In this document: positions 1 to 7,564 of the stretch, piece by piece
Numbering within the stretch: position 1 is the stretch's first letter
Layout of the letters: each line of letters starts with the position of its first letter
Source of the DNA: Paraburkholderia lacunae
GTDB taxonomy: Bacteria > Pseudomonadota > Gammaproteobacteria > Burkholderiales > Burkholderiaceae
Assembly (NCBI RefSeq): GCF_003353175.1
Contig: NZ_QHKS01000014.1
Location: forward strand, 62,001 to 126,000
DNA: 64,000 nucleotides
Reading direction: 5' to 3'
Position numbers and translations under genes: made by a program
Notes under the pieces: generated by a model
What the model was told of the DNA's origin: nothing
The model's input: the letters and a program-made list of their open reading frames with translations, nothing else
Databases searched by the model: none

Positions 1-1264
1 TGGCCGGCGGCGCCTTCGGGAAAATATCCAGCGCCACATACAACTGGCTCGTGATCAGGTTGCCGGTACGCAACTGGCCACGCAGCCCATGCTTGACGAG
101 CTGTTGCAGCAGGTTCTGCCCAGCCAGGCTGCCTGGCGTCGGCGCCGATTCGCGGAAGCGCCTGCCGAGACGGTCGGGGTACAGGTTCATCGTCACGGGC
201 ATCGTGAAGGTACGCGTCTTCGGTTCGTAGTCGATGCCGATGTTGGTCACCTGGCCGAGCACGATGCCCCGGAAATCGACCGGCGCGCCGACGGATAGCC
301 CGCGCAGCGACTGGTTGAAGTTCATCACCACGCGCAGCGGCACGCCGTCCGGTTCGCGCATCGCGTCCGCTTCGTCGGAGCCGAGGCGGAAGGTCGTGTT
401 GTTCGGCGCCTGCGCGCCCACGCCCTGGCCCGGCGGCGACTGGAACGACAGGCCGCCGACGATCACGGTCGCGAGCGACTGGGTGTTCAGCTTGAAGCCG
501 CTCGAATCGAGCCGCAAGTCGACGCCGCTCGCATGCCACCAGCGCGAGTTGGTGCCGACGTACTGGTCGAACGGCGCGGCCACGAACACTTGCATTGTCA
601 CGCCGGTGCCGTCCTTGTCGAGCGAGAAACCGACCACCTGGCCGACCTGCACGCGCCGGTAGAAAATCGGCGAGCCGATGTCGATCGAACCGAGCGAATC
701 GCCGTGCAGCACGAACTGGTGGCCTTTCTGGTTGCCGGTAACGGGCGGCGGCGTTTCGAGCCCGACGAAGCGCGACTCGCCGTCCGGCGAATGGCCGGCG
801 TCCGCGCCGATGTACGCGCCCGACAGCAGCGTGCTGAGCCCCGACACACCGCTCGCGCCCACCCGCGGCCGCACCACCCAGAAGCGCGAATCTTTCACCG
901 CGAAATCTTCGGCTTCCTTCGTAAGCTGCACCTGAACCAGCACGTGCGACAGATCCCTCGACAGCGTGATGGTCTTCACCGCGCCGACGTCGACGTCCTT
1001 GTACTTGACCTTGGTCTTGCCGGGCTCGAGCCCTTCGGCGCTGACGAAACTGATGGTGATGGTCGGGCCTCGTTCGGTCACCGACTTGATCACGAGCGCG
1101 ACGCCGATCAGCGCGGCGATCAGCGGAATCACCCAGACCAGCGAGGGCAGCCAGCGGCTGCGCGGCTCGATGTCGGGGTCTGGCAATTGGGGCGGTAGCG
1201 TGGGTCCGTTCGAATCGTTGCGCGGCGCATCGGAGGCGGGCGTCGGTCCTTGCGGGCTAGTCAT
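1..1264 (-). CDS. pqiB: Intermembrane transport protein PqiB (partial, N-terminal part)
   Basis: The frame is open from an ATG at 1262-1264 to the left edge of the window, so about 421 N-terminal residues are visible and the C-terminus is missing. A proline-rich cytoplasmic N-terminus is followed by one membrane helix at about residues 41-59. Then come three successive MCE/MlaD-type domains, recognisable by repeated glycine-rich strands such as SIDIGSPIFYRRVQVGQVVG and VGAPVDFRGIVLGQV. This is the known PqiB layout; the family forms a periplasm-spanning hexameric tunnel for lipid traffic between inner and outer membrane. The start overlaps the end of the upstream pqiA-type gene by 8 nt, with an AGGA before it, so the genes are translationally coupled. 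A pqiC gene would be expected beyond the left edge. The family call is secure; the lipid substrate is not known from sequence. Confidence 0.93.
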   Translation of the reverse strand, partial: MTSPQGPTPASDAPRNDSNGPTLPPQLPDPDIEPRSRWLPSLVWVIPLIAALIGVALVIKSVTERGPTITISFVSAEGLEPGKTKVKYKDVDVGAVKTITLSRDLSHVLVQVQLTKEAEDFAVKDSRFWVVRPRVGASGVSGLSTLLSGAYIGADAGHSPDGESRFVGLETPPPVTGNQKGHQFVLHGDSLGSIDIGSPIFYRRVQVGQVVGFSLDKDGTGVTMQVFVAAPFDQYVGTNSRWWHASGVDLRLDSSGFKLNTQSLATVIVGGLSFQSPPGQGVGAQAPNNTTFRLGSDEADAMREPDGVPLRVVMNFNQSLRGLSVGAPVDFRGIVLGQVTNIGIDYEPKTRTFTMPVTMNLYPDRLGRRFRESAPTPGSLAGQNLLQQLVKHGLRGQLRTGNLITSQLYVALDIFPKAPPA

Positions 1265-1907
1265 GGTCGCGGTCCTGAGGTTTTTGAGTACTGCCTTCCA
1301 CGTTGTCCCAGATGAGCCGTGGATCGAATTGCATGGATGCCATCATGGTCAGAATCACCACGGAACCGAAAGCGATGGCGCCCGGTCCGGCTGTGATCAC
1401 GGCCAGCGACTTGAAGCGCACCAGCGCGACCGTTAGCGTGACGACGAACACGTCGAGCATCGACCAGCGCCCGATCCGTTCGACCATCCGGTACAGCGTG
1501 GTGCGCTGCTCCGGCCGCCAGCGCGAGCGGCGCTGCGCCGTGACGGTGAGCAGCACCAGCACGCTGAGCTTGAGCATCGGCACCATGATGCTGGCGACGA
1601 ACACGATCACCGCCAGCGGCCAGTCGCCCGAGGTCCAGAAATAGACGACGCCGCTCATGATGGTGTCGTCTTCGGACCCGAGCAGCGACGAGGTGTGCAT
1701 CACCGGCAACAGATTCGCGGGAATATACAGCAAGGCCGCCGCGATCAATAGCGCCCAGGTGCGCATCAGGCTGTCGGGATTGCGCCGGTGCAGCACCGCG
1801 CCGCAACGGCTGCAATGCTGCGGCTCGACGGAGCGGATGCGCGGCTCGACCCGTCCGCACGCGTGGCAGGAGACGAGGCCCGCGCGCTTCGCGGTGACGT
1901 ATTTCAT
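1257..1907 (-). CDS. pqiA: Paraquat-inducible protein A, second half-size copy
   Basis: A 216-residue inner-membrane protein of the PqiA family, probably the membrane partner of PqiB. Near the N-terminus a zinc-ribbon-like motif (CHACG and CSRCG) precedes four hydrophobic segments, with the family hallmark IPANLLPVM after the first helix. The start at 1907 is preferred over an in-frame codon 45 nt upstream because an AGGGGTGA Shine-Dalgarno lies just before it and overlaps the stop of the preceding gene. The E. coli protein is about 417 residues with two such modules in one chain; here the modules are two separate genes 7 nt apart. Expression is probably as one operon with pqiB. Confidence 0.9.
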   Translation of the reverse strand: MKYVTAKRAGLVSCHACGRVEPRIRSVEPQHCSRCGAVLHRRNPDSLMRTWALLIAAALLYIPANLLPVMHTSSLLGSEDDTIMSGVVYFWTSGDWPLAVIVFVASIMVPMLKLSVLVLLTVTAQRRSRWRPEQRTTLYRMVERIGRWSMLDVFVVTLTVALVRFKSLAVITAGPGAIAFGSVVILTMMASMQFDPRLIWDNVEGSTQKPQDRDHD

Positions 1908-1914
1908 CGTGCGC

Positions 1915-2646
1915 TCACCCCTGATGCGGCGCCGGCGGCGCGCCGGCCTCACCCGTGGAGGGCGCGGGCGGCGCCTCCACGATATTGACGGCGACTGCCG
2001 CGCTATCGGCCGCGGTGCGCGGCAGCGGACGCCGATCGTGGCCGTTCATTTCGTCGGCGAGATCCCACAGAATGCGCGGGTCGAAGGTGACGACCACCGC
2101 GAACATCAGCGTCAACGCGCCGAACGCGAACAGCGCCGCTTCGGGAATCACGCGGGCGAGACTCACCATCTTCACAATCGTAATCAGCACGCCGAGCATG
2201 AACACTTCGATCATGCCCCACGGGCGCACGAATTGAATCGCGCGCAACACCCGGTTGAATGCGGGCGGCACATAACCGGCGCGCAGCGGGATCAGCACAT
2301 AGAGCAGCGCGACCAGTTCGGTCAGCGGAAACAGGATGGTCGAACAGAACACCATGACCGCGACGATCTGCATGTCCTCGCCCCATAGCGCGATGAGTGC
2401 GCCGAACAGCGTGGTCTGCGAGGTGATGCCGTTGGTTTCCAGTTCGACGATCGGGAATCCCTGGGCGATCAGAAAGGTGATCAGCGCGCCGAGAGTCATC
2501 GCGCAGATGCTGTCGAGCTTGCGGGAGACGCCGCGATAGAGCGTCGCGCCGCAGCGCGGACAGCGCGCGACCGTACGACCGACAAGCGGTGGCTTGCGGA
2601 ACAGCGTATCGCACTCATGGCACGCAATCAGGTTGTCATGTTCCAT
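1915..2646 (-). CDS. pqiA: Paraquat-inducible protein A, first half-size copy
   Basis: A 243-residue PqiA-family membrane protein, first gene of the operon. It carries its own N-terminal zinc-ribbon-like cysteines (ACHECD and CPRCG) followed by about four membrane helices with a FPIVELE loop. It corresponds to the N-terminal module of full-length PqiA and the next gene to the C-terminal module. ATG at 2644-2646 is chosen as the start; a TTG 9 nt upstream is the only in-frame alternative nearby, and neither has a strong ribosome-binding site. The disordered C-terminus is rich in Pro and Ala. Confidence 0.88.
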   Translation of the reverse strand: MEHDNLIACHECDTLFRKPPLVGRTVARCPRCGATLYRGVSRKLDSICAMTLGALITFLIAQGFPIVELETNGITSQTTLFGALIALWGEDMQIVAVMVFCSTILFPLTELVALLYVLIPLRAGYVPPAFNRVLRAIQFVRPWGMIEVFMLGVLITIVKMVSLARVIPEAALFAFGALTLMFAVVVTFDPRILWDLADEMNGHDRRPLPRTAADSAAVAVNIVEAPPAPSTGEAGAPPAPHQG

Positions 2647-3057
2647 ACGGCACAAGGGCTAACGACGTGAGGGAGGCGTGCAATGCCGGTTGTCAAGGTG
2701 GGCATGGCGAAAGTGTGGAGCAATAGTACCAAACGCGCCTCGCGGCCGCGCCGACCGCTGCGCCCGATACGGCCGTGAGCCCGGCTGCGCGGGCATTTGA
2801 ATTTGTCTTACATGAAATCTAATATGGCTCTGACAGCCTCCGGCGCTCGTTGTTCAATGCCGGCCCCGTCGCATGAAAATGGGTGGCGACGGCCCGTTCC
2901 TTGCAACGGCAGCCAGCTTTTTCCGCTTGGGGTAGCATGGCGGCCTTGGCGTGTGCCGCGCCCCTCGTCAAATCGCATGGGCCGATCCAGTCTGCGCAGA
3001 CAGCAGGGAATAGCAGGGCCGGCTGCGCCGTTAACCTCTCTCTAGCGTTGACCTGTC
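2647..3057. other. Divergent intergenic region pqiA / cytochrome b561
   Basis: About 410 bases between two divergently transcribed operons. No coding frame here looks real. The only element I can support is a sigma70-like promoter reading right (listed separately). No terminator or clear operator was seen. Confidence 0.6.
2797..2825 (+). promoter_or_regulatory. Sigma70-like promoter for the cytochrome b561-yceI operon
   Basis: TTGAAT at 2797-2802, a 17-base spacer and TAATAT at 2820-2825. Five of six -10 bases match the consensus and the spacing is ideal. It would give a 5' leader of roughly 225 bases before the ATG at 3058. This is a sequence match only. Confidence 0.5.
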
Positions 3058-3618
3058 ATGGCACTCAATCCTTCTTTCGGCGGCCGGGAGTCGTACACGC
3101 GGACCGCCATCACCTTTCACTGGCTGATCGCGTTGCTGATCGTGTGCGGCTTCGCACTCGGTTGGGTGATGACGGATATCCCCGGCTTCACGCCGACCAA
3201 GCTGCGCTACTTTTCCTGGCACAAATGGATTGGCGTGACGGTGTTCGTGCTCGCCGTGCTGCGCATTCTGTGGCGCGCCATGTATGGGGCGCCGCCGATG
3301 CCGCGCCGTATGCCGGCCTGGCAGCGCGCCGCCGCGCATCTCACGCATCTGCTGCTGTACGTGCTGATGATCGTGATTCCCGTATCGGGCTATCTGTATA
3401 GCTCCGCGGCCAATGTGCCGGTGGTGTACCTCGGGCTGATCCCGCTGCCGCGCCTGATCGCGCCGGACCCGCATCTCAAGGAACTGTTGAAGAGCGTGCA
3501 CATCGTGCTGAACTACGCGCTCCTCGTACTGGTCGCACTGCACGTGGCGGCGGCGCTCAAGCATCAATGGCTGGACCGCGACGGCCTGTTGTCGCGCATG
3601 CTCCCTTTCATCAAATAA
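3058..3618 (+). CDS. Cytochrome b561 (CybB/YceJ type)
   Basis: A 186-residue membrane cytochrome of the bacterial b561 family, which passes electrons between quinol and a haem b pair in the inner membrane. Four hydrophobic helices are visible. Histidines that can ligate haem sit in the expected helices: TFHWLIALL, SWHKWIGV, the HLTHLLLYV segment and ALHVAAALKH near the C-terminus. The next gene starts 8 bases after its stop. E. coli has the same pairing of a b561 protein with YceI (yceJ-yceI), so co-function is likely though the role is unresolved. The start lacks a strong Shine-Dalgarno but agrees with the family N-terminus. Confidence 0.93.
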   Translation: MALNPSFGGRESYTRTAITFHWLIALLIVCGFALGWVMTDIPGFTPTKLRYFSWHKWIGVTVFVLAVLRILWRAMYGAPPMPRRMPAWQRAAAHLTHLLLYVLMIVIPVSGYLYSSAANVPVVYLGLIPLPRLIAPDPHLKELLKSVHIVLNYALLVLVALHVAAALKHQWLDRDGLLSRMLPFIK

Positions 3619-3626
3619 GGATAACC

Positions 3627-4190
3627 ATGAAAGTCTCGTTTTATCGCTACATGTTCGCCGCGTTCGCAGCGGCCTCGCTCACCGCGGCCGGCAGCGCGCT
3701 CGCCCAGGTCGACGTCGCGAAGAGCGCGGTGACGGCCACTTCGAAGCAGATGAACGTGCCGGTGGAAGGCAAGTTCGGCAAATTCACCGCGCAACTGAAG
3801 TTCGATCCGGCCAAGCCGACCGAAGGCGGCGCGCAGATCACGATCGACGTCGCCAGCTACGATCTCGGCGACGAAAGCTACAACGAGCAGGTGCGCGGCA
3901 AGGACTGGTTTGACGCGAGGGCGTATCCGGCCGCGACCTTCGTGTCGAGCGCGATTGCGCCGGCCGGCGGCAATCAGTTCAAGGTGACCGGCAAGCTGAC
4001 CATCAAGGGCAAATCGCAGACGGTGGTGGTGCCGGTGACGGTCACCCAGCAGGGCGCGACGCAGACCTTCGACGGCGCACTGCCGATCAAACGTTCGCAG
4101 TTCGATGTCGGCACCGGCGAATGGAAAGACACATCGGTGGTCGCCGATGAAGTGGTGATCAAGTTTCGTATCGTTGCAGCACGCAAGTGA
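3627..4190 (+). CDS. YceI family periplasmic protein, first copy
   Basis: A 187-residue exported YceI-fold (lipocalin-like, polyisoprenoid-binding) protein. The signal peptide is clear: a basic N-terminus MKVSFYRY, a hydrophobic core and a cleavage site after SALA near residue 26. The ATG at 3627 follows AAGGATAACC, which fixes the start; an in-frame ATG at 3567 lies inside the b561 gene. Family features include GKFGKFTAQLKFDP and a DWFDARAYPAATF core. The ligand is probably a prenyl lipid or quinone-like molecule by family; nothing in the sequence identifies it. Cotranscription with the b561 gene is very likely. Confidence 0.92.
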   Translation: MKVSFYRYMFAAFAAASLTAAGSALAQVDVAKSAVTATSKQMNVPVEGKFGKFTAQLKFDPAKPTEGGAQITIDVASYDLGDESYNEQVRGKDWFDARAYPAATFVSSAIAPAGGNQFKVTGKLTIKGKSQTVVVPVTVTQQGATQTFDGALPIKRSQFDVGTGEWKDTSVVADEVVIKFRIVAARK

Positions 4191-4246
4191 CGTTCGCTGC
4201 GTCGTTCCGGCGCGGTCGCTTATCTTTCAGAACAAAGGAGCATGAG

Positions 4247-4828
4247 TTGAAAACATCCCTGTTGATCGCCGTAGGCGCACTGGCTTCTTCCTTCTCGCTC
4301 GGCGCGTTCGCCGCCGATACCTATCAGCTCGATCCGACCCACACCTTTCCGAGCTTCGAAGCGGATCACTTAGGCGGCCTCTCGGTGTGGCGCGGCAAGT
4401 TCGTCAAGAGTTCGGGCATCGTGACGCTCGACCGTGCGGCAAAAACCGGCACGGTGGAAGTGACCGTCGACCCGGCTTCGGTCGAAACCGGCAATCCCAA
4501 GCTCGACGAGCATCTGAGGACGCCCGAGTTCTTCGACGTGGCCAAGTTTCCTGCGGCGACCTACAAGGGCACTGAAATCAGGTTCGACGGCGACAAGCCG
4601 GCCGAGGTGGTCGGCAATTTCACGATACACGGCGTAACCAAACCGCTGAACCTGAAGATCGAGTCGTTCAAATGCATGCCGCATCCGGTGCTCAAGCGCG
4701 AAGTATGCGGCGTGGAAGCGAGCGGCCATTTCAGCCGCGCGGAATACGGCATGGATTTCGGCAGCAAGTACGGCTTCAGCATGGACACCAAGCTGCATAT
4801 TCAGGCTGAAGGCATCAAGCAGGAGTAA
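4247..4828 (+). CDS. YceI family periplasmic protein, second copy (TTG start)
   Basis: A second 193-residue YceI protein, clearly diverged from the first (DTYQLDPTHTFPSFEADHLGG, then EFFDVAKFPAATYKG). The start is a TTG at 4247-4249: AAAGGAG at 4234-4240 stands 6 bases before it, and translation from there gives a perfect signal peptide (KTSLLIAVGALASS core, cleavage after GAFA). The nearest ATG at 4242 is out of frame. Two cysteines (FKCMPHP and REVCGVE) suggest a disulfide absent from the first copy. It is the last gene of the b561 operon; a strong hairpin terminator follows about 75 bases after the stop. Confidence 0.9.
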   Translation: MKTSLLIAVGALASSFSLGAFAADTYQLDPTHTFPSFEADHLGGLSVWRGKFVKSSGIVTLDRAAKTGTVEVTVDPASVETGNPKLDEHLRTPEFFDVAKFPAATYKGTEIRFDGDKPAEVVGNFTIHGVTKPLNLKIESFKCMPHPVLKREVCGVEASGHFSRAEYGMDFGSKYGFSMDTKLHIQAEGIKQE

Positions 4829-5131
4829 GCGCGTTCACGAGTCGTCACGCATTCACGCATTCGTTGGCGCGTGGTGCGCGCCGCGCGGCCATTCCACGGC
4901 AACAAAAAACCGCTTCGTTCGCTTTGGCGACGAAGCGGTTTTTTATTGGCCTGCCCGAAAACGCTGAAGACCTTGCGCGGCGGCTGTCCGGCATTTGCCG
5001 CTCGCGTCGTTTTAGATTTTCAGGTACACAGAGCGCTGACGCCGCATTGGTTGTGCGTGCATCCAGTGAGGCAGTATCGGACTTAAAGCCTGCATGGCAT
5101 CGATAATATTTCGCGCGCATCGGAGATCTGC
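4829..5131. other. Intergenic region between yceI and the MFS gene
   Basis: About 300 bases with no credible gene. It holds the terminator at 4904-4944. The remainder before the MFS gene must contain that gene's promoter, but I cannot pick a convincing -35/-10 pair. Confidence 0.5.
4904..4944 (+). terminator. Bidirectional intrinsic terminator
   Basis: The arms A6-CCGCTTCGT (4904-4918) and ACGAAGCGG-T6 (4930-4944) pair perfectly over 15 bases around an 11-base loop and end in a T run. The A run on the other side makes it work in both directions. It closes the b561-yceI operon. Confidence 0.9.
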
Positions 5132-6409
5132 ATGAACGCAACGACAGCAGCAAGCGTGGTGGGGAGCCAGCAAAATTCGTGGCGCGCGGTGGTCGCCGCG
5201 TCGATCGGCAACGCGCTGGAATGGTTCGACCTGGTGGTGTACGGGTTTTTCGCGCTGATCATTTCGAAGCTGTTTTTTCCGGCGGGCAACGAGACAGTGT
5301 CGATACTGCTCACGCTCGGCACCTTCGGCGTGTCGTTCTTCATGCGCCCCCTCGGGGCGATCGTGATCGGCGCATATGCGGACCGCGCGGGCCGCAAGGC
5401 GGCGCTCACGTTGTCGATCCTGCTGATGATGACGGGCACGCTGATCATCGCGCTTTTGCCGACCTATCAAAGCATCGGGATTGCTGCGCCGGTGATCCTC
5501 GTAGCGGCGCGTCTGATGCAAGGCTTTTCGGCGGGCGGCGAGTTCGGCAGCGCGACCGCGTTTCTCGCTGAGCACGTGCCGGCGCGGCGCGGCTTCTTCG
5601 CGAGCTGGCAAGTGGCGAGCCAAGGGCTGACGACGCTGCTGGCCGCCGGTTTCGGCGCGCTGTTGACCGGCAGGCTGGCGCCGGAGCAGATGGCCTCGTG
5701 GGGCTGGCGTGTGCCGTTCTTCTTCGGGCTCCTGATCGGGCCGGTGGCCTGGTACATTCGCACCAGACTCGACGAGACGCCTGAGTTCCTCGCCGCGGCA
5801 ACGACTACGACGCCGTTGCGCGATACATTCACGAGCCAGAAGCTGCGCCTCGTGATCGCGATCGGCGTGGTGGTGCTCGGGACGGTGTCGACGTATCTGG
5901 TGCTGTTCATGCCGACCTACGGCGTGAAGCAGCTGGGTCTTGCGCCATCGGTCGCGTTCGCGGCGATTGCGCTGACCGGCGCGATCCAGATGCTGTTTTC
6001 GCCGCTGGTCGGCCATCTGTCGGACCGTCATGGGCGCACCACGATCATGCTGACATCGGCGCTGTTGCTGCTCGTGCTGATTAATCCGGCCTTCGTGTAT
6101 CTGGTCTCGCATCCGACTTTCGGCACGCTGATCGCGCTGCAGATCGTATTCGGCTTCCTGATGACCGGTTATTTCGCGGCGCTGCCGGGCCTCCTCTCGG
6201 AGATGTTTCCGGTGCAGACGCGTACGACAGGCATGTCGCTTGCCTACAACATCGCGGTGACGATCTTCGGCGGCTTCGGGCCGTTCATCATCGCGTGGCT
6301 GATCAGCTTCACGGGTTCGAAGGCCGCGCCAAGCTACTACATGATTTTCGCCGCGGCGGTGAGTCTGGCGGCGCTCATGGCGGCGCGGCGCAAACTCGGG
6401 TTCAGATAA
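5132..6409 (+). CDS. MFS transporter, metabolite:H+ symporter (MHS) subfamily
   Basis: A 425-residue transporter with twelve predicted membrane helices. The subfamily is shown by the N-terminal signature IGNALEWFDLVVYG, the loop 2-3 motif ADRAGRKAAL and RLMQGFSAGGEFGSA in helix 4, all typical of citrate, alpha-ketoglutarate, proline/betaine and shikimate proton symporters. The repeated cytoplasmic motif recurs in the second half as GHLSDRHGRTT. GGAGATCTGC before the ATG supports the start. It stands alone between two terminators. A di- or tricarboxylate substrate is the best guess by family, but the sequence does not decide. Confidence 0.88.
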   Translation: MNATTAASVVGSQQNSWRAVVAASIGNALEWFDLVVYGFFALIISKLFFPAGNETVSILLTLGTFGVSFFMRPLGAIVIGAYADRAGRKAALTLSILLMMTGTLIIALLPTYQSIGIAAPVILVAARLMQGFSAGGEFGSATAFLAEHVPARRGFFASWQVASQGLTTLLAAGFGALLTGRLAPEQMASWGWRVPFFFGLLIGPVAWYIRTRLDETPEFLAAATTTTPLRDTFTSQKLRLVIAIGVVVLGTVSTYLVLFMPTYGVKQLGLAPSVAFAAIALTGAIQMLFSPLVGHLSDRHGRTTIMLTSALLLLVLINPAFVYLVSHPTFGTLIALQIVFGFLMTGYFAALPGLLSEMFPVQTRTTGMSLAYNIAVTIFGGFGPFIIAWLISFTGSKAAPSYYMIFAAAVSLAALMAARRKLGFR

Positions 6410-6500
6410 ATATTCCAGAAGGTCTTCGCACGACGGGGCAGAGCAGGGCGATAGTTGCGGCGTGCGGGCGGCAGAGCGATAGATAGGTGGAGCTTGGAAC

Positions 6501-6532
6501 GGTAGAGCGGTAGAGCGGTAGAGCGGTAGAGC
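6501..6532. repeat. Tandem 8-bp repeat, four copies
   Basis: Four perfect head-to-tail copies of GGTAGAGC between the MFS stop and its terminator. Fainter copies (AGAGCGATAGAT) lie just upstream. Probably a slippage-prone spacer. Confidence 0.85.
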
Positions 6533-6541
6533 CGTAAACGT

Positions 6542-6574
6542 AAAAGGCCGGTTCGAGTGAACCGGCCTTTTTTT
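6542..6574 (+). terminator. Bidirectional intrinsic terminator between MFS gene and secF
   Basis: A perfect 13-bp stem (AAAAGGCCGGTTC at 6542-6554 with its complement at 6559-6571), a 4-base loop and a T run on the plus side; the A run serves the minus side. It lies between the convergent MFS and secF genes. Confidence 0.93.
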
Positions 6575-6595
6575 ACAGCGAGGTCGACGGCAAGA

Positions 6596-7546
6596 TCAAA
6601 CTTGCGCGCCTGCGTTCGGGTCGTTCGGATCGGTGCTTTCCTTCTTGTCCTTCAGCAGATCTTCGCGCTTCACGCCGAACCACATGGCGAGCGCCGCGGC
6701 GACGAACACCGACGAGTAGATGCCGAACAGAATACCGACCGTCAGCGCCAGAGCGAAGTAGTGCAGCGTGGGGCCGCCGAACAGGAACATCGACAGCACC
6801 ATCATCTGCGTACAGCCGTGGGTGATGATCGTGCGCGACATCGTGCTGGTGATCGCGTGGTTGATCACTTCGATCACGGTCAACTTGCGTTCGCGGCGGA
6901 AGGTTTCGCGAATCCGGTCGAAAATCACTACCGATTCGTTCACCGAATAGCCGAGCACGGCAAGCACCGCGGCTAGCACCGACAGCGAGAACTCCCACTG
7001 GAAGAACGCGAAGAAGCCGAGAATGATGATCACGTCGTGCAAGTTCGCGATCACGCCGGCCACCGCGTACTTCCATTCGAAACGGAACGACAGGTAGATC
7101 ACGATACCCACGACCACGCAGGCGAGCGCGAGCAGGCCGTCGGTGGCGAGTTCCTTGCCGACCTGCGGGCCGACGAACTCGACGCGTTGCAACTGCACCT
7201 GCGGCGTCTCCGCCTTCAGCGCGCCCATCACCTGATCGCTCTGTTGCGCGGACGTCAAGCCTTGCTTGAGCGGCAGACGGATCAGCACGTCACGCGAGGT
7301 GCCGAAGTTCTGCACTTGCGCGTCGGCGTAACCGAGCTTGCCCAGCGTGCCGCGTACCGGTTCAAGCGGTGCGGCGCCCGGATACTGCACTTCGATGACG
7401 GTGCCGCCGGTGAATTCCACCGACAGGTGCAGCCCGCGATGCAGCAGGAAGAACACAGCGGCGACAAACGTCAGCAGCGAGATCGCGTTGAAGATCAACG
7501 CGCGCTGCATGAACGGAATGTCTTTGCGGAAACGGAAAAATTCCAT
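6596..7546 (-). CDS. secF: Protein translocase subunit SecF
   Basis: A 316-residue inner-membrane protein of the SecDF complex, which uses the proton gradient to help complete SecYEG-driven export. The layout is one N-terminal helix, a periplasmic domain with the family motif VEFTGGTVIEVQY, then five C-terminal helices including GYSVNESVVIFDRIRE, the SecF/RND signature. The start is ATG at 7544-7546. It follows secD by 18 bases in the yajC-secD-secF operon. The C-terminal tail is charged (LLKDKKES). Nothing is unusual. Confidence 0.97.
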   Translation of the reverse strand: MEFFRFRKDIPFMQRALIFNAISLLTFVAAVFFLLHRGLHLSVEFTGGTVIEVQYPGAAPLEPVRGTLGKLGYADAQVQNFGTSRDVLIRLPLKQGLTSAQQSDQVMGALKAETPQVQLQRVEFVGPQVGKELATDGLLALACVVVGIVIYLSFRFEWKYAVAGVIANLHDVIIILGFFAFFQWEFSLSVLAAVLAVLGYSVNESVVIFDRIRETFRRERKLTVIEVINHAITSTMSRTIITHGCTQMMVLSMFLFGGPTLHYFALALTVGILFGIYSSVFVAAALAMWFGVKREDLLKDKKESTDPNDPNAGAQV

Positions 7547-7564
7547 GGTTTAGTTCTCCGGGGT

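Noticed and set aside
2797..3045. 82-codon plus-strand frame in the pqiA/b561 spacer
   Set aside because: Its start lies inside the predicted promoter and the translation shows no motif or coding bias.
6410..6541. Possible small RNA in the MFS-secF spacer
   Set aside because: Only a tandem repeat and a bidirectional terminator are present; no promoter was found.
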